Below, in pieces: positions 56,484-64,000 of a stretch of DNA of 64,000 nt. Both the position numbers and the translations under genes were made by a program. The DNA is from Bradyrhizobium sp. SRS-191 (lineage in GTDB: Bacteria > Pseudomonadota > Alphaproteobacteria > Rhizobiales > Xanthobacteraceae). Within the stretch, counting starts at the first letter, position 1; each line of letters begins with the position of its first letter. The notes under the pieces were generated by a model that worked only from the letters and a program-made list of their open reading frames with translations, had not been told where the DNA came from and did no database searches. The stretch is from the NCBI RefSeq assembly GCF_024586915.1, contig NZ_JANBVS010000016.1, positions 115,643-179,642 of the forward strand, read 5' to 3'.

Positions 56484-56498
56484 GAACGTATCATGAAC
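56484..56498. promoter_or_regulatory. LexA (SOS) box between radical-SAM/UdgX and imuA-imuB-dnaE2
   Basis: GAAC-GTATCAT-GAAC matches the alphaproteobacterial LexA site GAAC-N7-GAAC exactly. It lies 85 bp before imuA and 86 bp before the divergent radical-SAM gene, in an AT-rich stretch that would hold both promoters. Confidence 0.85.
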
Positions 56499-56582
56499 AA
56501 AGGAGATCGTCGCGGGTTCATTGCCTGCGTTCATAAAGAGAACGGCAGCACCCGCACGATGGATTGAAAGGAGCGGCGACGG

Positions 56583-57377
56583 ATGACCGGCGCACGCATG
56601 GATACGCTCGCGCGTCTGCGCGGCCGCATAGCCCGGCTCGAAGCGACCGATGGCGCGCATGATCTGCGCCGGGTCGCGCTCGGCCATGACGAGGCCGATG
56701 CTGTCTTGCAGGGCGGGCTCGCCACCGGCGCGCTGCACGAGGTGTTCGCCGAGAGCGGCCGCCAGGCGGTGGCCGCCACCGGCTTCCTGTGCGGCCTTGC
56801 CGCGCGTGTCGCTGCACGCCGGCCGCTGATCTGGATCCGGCAGGATTTCGCCGAGCGCGAGATGGGCGCGCTGTCGATGAGCGGGCTCGCCGAGCTCGGC
56901 CTCGATCCGCGTCGCATCGTGGTCGTGCGCACGCCCGATCTCGATCATGCCCTGCGCACGGCCGCCGACGCGCTCGCCTGCGATGCGCTGGGTGGTGTGA
57001 TGCTGGAGGTGTGGGGCGAGACGCAAAAGCTCGATCTCGTCGCCAGCCGCAAGCTGACCTTGGTCGCGCAGGAATCCGGCGTGACGGCGCTGCTGTTGCG
57101 CATCGCCGCCGCCCCAGAGCCCTCGACCGCGGAGACGCGCTGGATGGTGCGCAGCGCGCCGTCGCCTGCGGTCGCGCCGTGGATGGCGTGGGGCGCGCCG
57201 CGCCTCGATGCCGAGCTCATTCGCAACCGTCACGGCCAGACCGGACGATGGATCATGGAGTGGACCCCCGATGCGTGCCGTTTCAGCGAACCGGCGGCGG
57301 ATCCTCAGCCTGTGGCTGCCGCGCCTGCCCATCGATCGCATCAAGCGTCAGCAGGCCCTCACAGGCGTTCCGCCTGA
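56583..57377 (+). CDS. imuA: SOS mutagenesis accessory protein ImuA
   Basis: A 264-residue RecA/SulA-like protein: an N-terminal coiled region (LARLRGRIARLEATDG), GLATGALHEVFAE (~45) and PLIWIRQDFAEREMGALSMSGLAELGLDPRRIVVVRTPD, the family's most conserved part. ImuA works with ImuB and DnaE2 in damage-induced mutagenesis. AAAGGAG precedes the start. The last ~35 codons overlap imuB in another frame. Confidence 0.92.
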   Translation: MTGARMDTLARLRGRIARLEATDGAHDLRRVALGHDEADAVLQGGLATGALHEVFAESGRQAVAATGFLCGLAARVAARRPLIWIRQDFAEREMGALSMSGLAELGLDPRRIVVVRTPDLDHALRTAADALACDALGGVMLEVWGETQKLDLVASRKLTLVAQESGVTALLLRIAAAPEPSTAETRWMVRSAPSPAVAPWMAWGAPRLDAELIRNRHGQTGRWIMEWTPDACRFSEPAADPQPVAAAPAHRSHQASAGPHRRSA

Positions 57378-58863
57378 GGCCAAGCCGCAGGTCGTCGTCA
57401 TCAAGGACGCCAATGCGCTCCTGATCCATTCGCTCGACGAGGCAGCAGTGCGCCACGGCGTGTCGCTCGGCCAGCCCTTGGCGAATGCCCGCGCCGTCTG
57501 TCCCGACCTCGTCGCGCATGAGGCCGATCTCGCCGCCGATGCCAAGCTGCTGGAGGATATCGCCGACTGGTGCGACCGCTTCACGCCGCTGGTGGCGCTC
57601 GATCCGCCGCATGGCCTGTCGCTCGACATCACCGGCTGCGTGCATCTGTTCGGCGGCGAAGCGAAGTTGATGCAGTCGGTGTGCGACGCGCTGACCGCGC
57701 ATGGCCTTACCGTGTCGGCGGCGATCGCCTCCAATGCGGTGTGCGCGCGCACGCTGAACCGGCAGCTGCATGGCCGCATCGTGCCCGATGGCGAGGAGGC
57801 GGCCGCGGTGGCGCCGCTGCCGGTGGCCGCGCTCGGCGGCAGCGAGGCGATCACGCTCGGACTGCGTCGCGCCGGGCTCAAGACCATCGGCGACGTCGCC
57901 TCGCGCGGCCGCAACGAGATCACCGCGCGGTTCGGCGCCGCCTTCACCCGCGTGCTCGCGCAGGCGCTGGGCGAAGCCGATGCGCCGATCAGCCCCCGAA
58001 AAGTGCCGCCGGACTACATTGTCGACAAGCGTTTCGCCGAGCCGGTCGCGACCGACACCGTGATCGCAGCGAGCCTCTCCAGTCTCGCCACGATGCTGGT
58101 GGCGGCGATGGCGCAGCAGGGCAAGGGCGCGCGGCGGCTGGAAGCCTGCTTCTTCCGCACCGACGGATTGGTGCGCGTCATCGCCGTCGACACCGGCCAG
58201 CCGGTGACGGAAGCCGCCGTCATCGACCGTCTGTTCCGCGAGCGCCTGGAGGCGCTGAACGATCCGCTCGATCCCGGCTTCGGCTTCGACATGATCCGGC
58301 TCGCCGCGGGCCGCAGCGAGATCGTGGTGCAGCAGCAGCGCGATCTCGACGCGCATGTCCACGACAATGACGAACTGTCGGCCCTGATCGACCGCATCGC
58401 CGCGCGCATCGGCGGCAAGCGCGTGGTCGTGCATCTGCCGGTCGACACCCACATCCCCGAGCGCGCGGCGCTGCCGCTGCCGGCGCAGCAGCATCTAACA
58501 GCCACCAGCACCGCCGCCTGGCCCGAACGCCACGACGGCGAGCCGCCGCTGCGTCCCTTGCGGCTGTTCGCGCGCCCCGAGGCGATTCAAGTCATCGCCG
58601 GCGTCCCCGACGGCCCGCCCGCCCGCTTCGTCTGGCGCCGCGCCGCCCATGCGGTCGTGCGCGCCGAAGGCCCCGAGCGCATCGCGATGGAATGGTGGCG
58701 TCCGGACGGCCAGGGCCTCACCCGCGACTATTTCCGCGTCGAAGACGAACACGGCCTGCGCTTCTGGCTTTATCGCGATGGTTTGTATGACCGCGAGCTC
58801 GAGCAGCCGCAGAACGGTTTGCCGGTGCAGCCCGCCTGGTACATGCACGGGCTGTTCGCATGA
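57271..58863 (+). CDS. imuB: ImuB, Y-family polymerase-like mutasome protein
   Basis: 530 residues from ATG 57271, which overlaps imuA by 107 bp. The N-terminus RRRILSLWLPRLPIDRIKR and the palm region (LSLDITGCVHLFGGEA, LTVSAAIASNAVCARTL) follow ImuB, which keeps the Y-family fold but lacks the catalytic acidic set. Little finger (~240-350) and a C-terminal region (YFRVEDEHGLRFWLYRDGLYD) are complete. ImuB links DnaE2 and the beta clamp. Probably co-transcribed with imuA; dnaE2 follows after a 364-bp repeat-bearing gap. Confidence 0.93.
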   Translation: MRAVSANRRRILSLWLPRLPIDRIKRQQALTGVPPEAKPQVVVIKDANALLIHSLDEAAVRHGVSLGQPLANARAVCPDLVAHEADLAADAKLLEDIADWCDRFTPLVALDPPHGLSLDITGCVHLFGGEAKLMQSVCDALTAHGLTVSAAIASNAVCARTLNRQLHGRIVPDGEEAAAVAPLPVAALGGSEAITLGLRRAGLKTIGDVASRGRNEITARFGAAFTRVLAQALGEADAPISPRKVPPDYIVDKRFAEPVATDTVIAASLSSLATMLVAAMAQQGKGARRLEACFFRTDGLVRVIAVDTGQPVTEAAVIDRLFRERLEALNDPLDPGFGFDMIRLAAGRSEIVVQQQRDLDAHVHDNDELSALIDRIAARIGGKRVVVHLPVDTHIPERAALPLPAQQHLTATSTAAWPERHDGEPPLRPLRLFARPEAIQVIAGVPDGPPARFVWRRAAHAVVRAEGPERIAMEWWRPDGQGLTRDYFRVEDEHGLRFWLYRDGLYDRELEQPQNGLPVQPAWYMHGLFA

Positions 58864-58900
58864 GGGCAGGGGACCAGGATATTTGCAGCACGGACGGTGC

Positions 58901-58946
58901 GCTCCCTCTCCCCGTTCTTCACGGGGAGAGGGTTGGGGTGAGGGGC
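58901..58946. repeat. Family B-type short hairpin repeat
   Basis: CCTCTCCCCGTTCTTCACGGGGAGAGG followed by TTGGGGTGAGGGGC, the left-hand part of the long family B elements. Confidence 0.65.
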
Positions 58947-59096
58947 AACCACACGGGAAGTGCAGGCGGAGAGACCTGTACAGTCTCACCATGCACTGAG
59001 CTCGTGGGGAGCTTTACTCTCCTCGCAAACGCCAAAGCCGTCGCATATGAGGCTAGTGGTCTGAGGCAACGAGCAACCCAGTCAATGAGTTGCTCC

Positions 59097-59180
59097 GTCA
59101 TGCCCGGGCTTGTCCCGGGCATCCACGTGGCTCCCAGGATGATGAACGACATGGATGGCCGGGACAGGCCCGGCCATGAC
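59097..59180. repeat. Dispersed palindromic repeat, family C, copy 2
   Basis: GTCATGCCCGGGCTTGTCCC at the left and GGGACAGGCCCGGCCATGAC at the right. It lies 47 bp upstream of dnaE2, so together with 58901-58946 it has extended the imuB-dnaE2 gap. Confidence 0.85.
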
Positions 59181-59227
59181 GACAGAGCGGCGCGTGCCGC
59201 TGTCAGTCCAGCACTGGCAGCCCCGCC

Positions 59228-62860
<3,633 letters not shown>

Positions 62861-63000
62861 GACATGGCGAACATGTTAGACGGTCAGCACTTGTACCTTG
62901 CGCGAAACGTATTTGAAGATGTGTTCATGAACACTGCAATCATCGGACTTATCGTTGCAGCGCTTGAAGATGGGACATCGCGAGCGGTGCGGATGAATGC

Positions 63001-63157
63001 GCCCTCTCCCCTTGCGGGAGAGGGCATGTAGGACAGAGCAGCAAGCTCGGTTGGGTGAGGGGTATCTCTCCACGAACGCTACTCGCGGAGAGATACCCCT
63101 CACCGGACCGCATATGTGGATGGGCCGCACATGCCCTCTCCCGCAAGGGGAGAGGGC
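63001..63157. repeat. Long palindromic repeat, family B, copy 2
   Basis: 157 bp, the reverse-orientation partner of 45968-46124: GCAAGCTCGGTTGGGTGAGG in this copy equals the complement of the right half of copy 1. It occupies much of the 359-bp gap after dnaE2. Confidence 0.88.
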
Positions 63158-63219
63158 GCTGTATCTAACAGCGCATGCAACCGACCTAACTCAAGTGAGC
63201 GCCGTTTTTCTTGTGCTGT

Positions 63220-63705
63220 TTATCTCAGCATTATTGAATCCGGTCCGCGGACTTCAGACCAATCACTAACGCCCAACGCGTCCGAAAGAACCTTGAGGAC
63301 TGAAGACTTGTTCAGTATGGTGCTTTCAGGGACGACAGCATTGAGGCCTGTCACTCCACTCTTCCATTTAAGCCCTTTCCATACACCGGGCTCTTTGGAT
63401 CCCTTTCGGGAATGGGTAATGACAAACACCTCCCATTCACCTCCTTCGAGGCGATAGCAGCCTTCGACGAAGCTCATGTCTTCGTCCATGACAAGATCGT
63501 ACGAAATTTCAGCTTTCATTTGAATGGCACTGCGCGGCAGTACCGATTTGGCGCGCAGATGCGTCGACCAAGGCTCGTAGGATAGCCAAGTTACGTGGCT
63601 CGAACAAGAGCGCGCGTGCCGACCTGCCGCATTCAGCATCACGAGATGCGCATCATTTGGATTCAGGAATCCGGAAAAATGTCCCTTTGACCCAAAAAAT
63701 TCCAT
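63220..63705 (-). CDS. Hypothetical protein, unrecognised, lower GC
   Basis: 161 residues from ATG 63705. No signal peptide or membrane segment. Trp/Ser-rich, with strand-like blocks (AEISYDLVMDEDMSFVEGCYRLEGGEWEVFVITHS) that suggest a small beta-sandwich. Base composition is visibly less GC-rich than neighbouring genes and codon choice differs, which hints at recent acquisition. It may be an orphan or immunity-type protein, but nothing around it supports a role. Confidence 0.55.
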   Translation of the reverse strand: MEFFGSKGHFSGFLNPNDAHLVMLNAAGRHARSCSSHVTWLSYEPWSTHLRAKSVLPRSAIQMKAEISYDLVMDEDMSFVEGCYRLEGGEWEVFVITHSRKGSKEPGVWKGLKWKSGVTGLNAVVPESTILNKSSVLKVLSDALGVSDWSEVRGPDSIMLR

Positions 63706-63839
63706 TTCATTTTTTCAGAAATCATGCTCTATTGCCGCCATCCCGCTCCATCGAGAAGGGGCGTAGCGCGCGATCGTCACGACACGCGGGGCGGGGAGCG
63801 ATGGCCGTGGTCATGTCGCAACGTAGCTTGGCTGCGTGG

Positions 63840-64000
63840 ACGAACGGCGTGACGCGGACGTGAAGGCGTGTGGTCCTGGCGCCCCGAAGCTGGCGTCAAG
63901 TCACGGGGGTGATGATCCCCGCTGATGACGGTGGCTATCAAGCCGGACACCGGGGAGAGCGCGCTATAAGCGTGAAAACCGTCGCGCAGGGAAGGCCGGG
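63840..64000 (+). repeat. Dispersed Bradyrhizobiaceae-type repeat, cut by the window edge
   Basis: The stretch containing GGTCCTGGCGCCCCGAAGC and GGCGTCAAGTCACGG, ending GGAGAGCGCGCTATAAGCG, resembles from memory a sequence repeated many times in Bradyrhizobium, Nitrobacter and Rhodopseudomonas genomes. One frame reads RGERAISVKTVAQGRPG, a peptide that recurs in spurious annotated proteins from these repeats. No transposase is visible. Confidence 0.5.

Overview
The window is a high-GC chromosomal segment from an alphaproteobacterium of the Bradyrhizobium/Rhodopseudomonas type (Nitrobacteraceae). The main evidence is a hopanoid island with hpnP, hpnN and hpnO, EcfG-type promoters, a GAAC-N7-GAAC LexA box, an imuA-imuB-dnaE2 cassette, and many dispersed palindromic elements of the sort common in this family. 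Assignments rest on reading the sequence and on memory of protein families; no database search was run.

Layout. 1-4195: homoprotocatechuate meta-cleavage genes on the minus strand (hpaH-hpaF-hpaE-FAH hydrolase, the last cut by the window edge) with a divergent MarR regulator (hpaR). 4372-7985: a sugar-acid or dicarboxylate catabolic group (Ldh_2 dehydrogenase, HpcH/HpaI aldolase, UxaA/GarD-type dehydratase). 8181-8378: a small basic protein starting at TTG. 8817-15574: an operon of two transglutaminase-like proteins and an ATP-grasp/alpha-E protein. 15686-19762: a small secreted protein, an SMP-30-like protein and a PQQ-type sugar dehydrogenase fused to cytochrome c. 19777-25481: NhaD antiporter, FeS photolyase, two ECF sigma factors, a ChrR-type anti-sigma factor and FolE, which look like a singlet-oxygen/photo-oxidative response unit. 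25592-27328: a chemoreceptor.

27874-45826: hopanoid island. It holds hpnP, an HpnN-like RND protein, two small secreted proteins, hpnC-hpnD-hpnE, hpnG, hpnH, ispH, hpnN, a DUF2147 protein and hpnO. The squalene-hopene cyclase gene (hpnF/shc), usually found between hpnE and hpnG, is not there; 600 bp of repeat-bearing DNA occupies the spot. Perfect EcfG-type promoters precede hpnP and hpnN.

46213-48932: a second ECF sigma/anti-sigma unit with a cupredoxin and a metallophosphoesterase. 49143-53514: membrane acyltransferase, GMC oxidoreductase and M20 amidohydrolase. 53581-62860: a DNA-damage block. A DUF4130-UdgX glycosylase and its radical-SAM partner face imuA-imuB-dnaE2 across a single LexA box. 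DnaE2 carries an in-frame peptide encoded by a palindromic repeat. 63220-64000: an unrecognised gene of lower GC and a dispersed repeat at the right edge.

No tRNA, rRNA, CRISPR array, transposase or prophage gene was seen.
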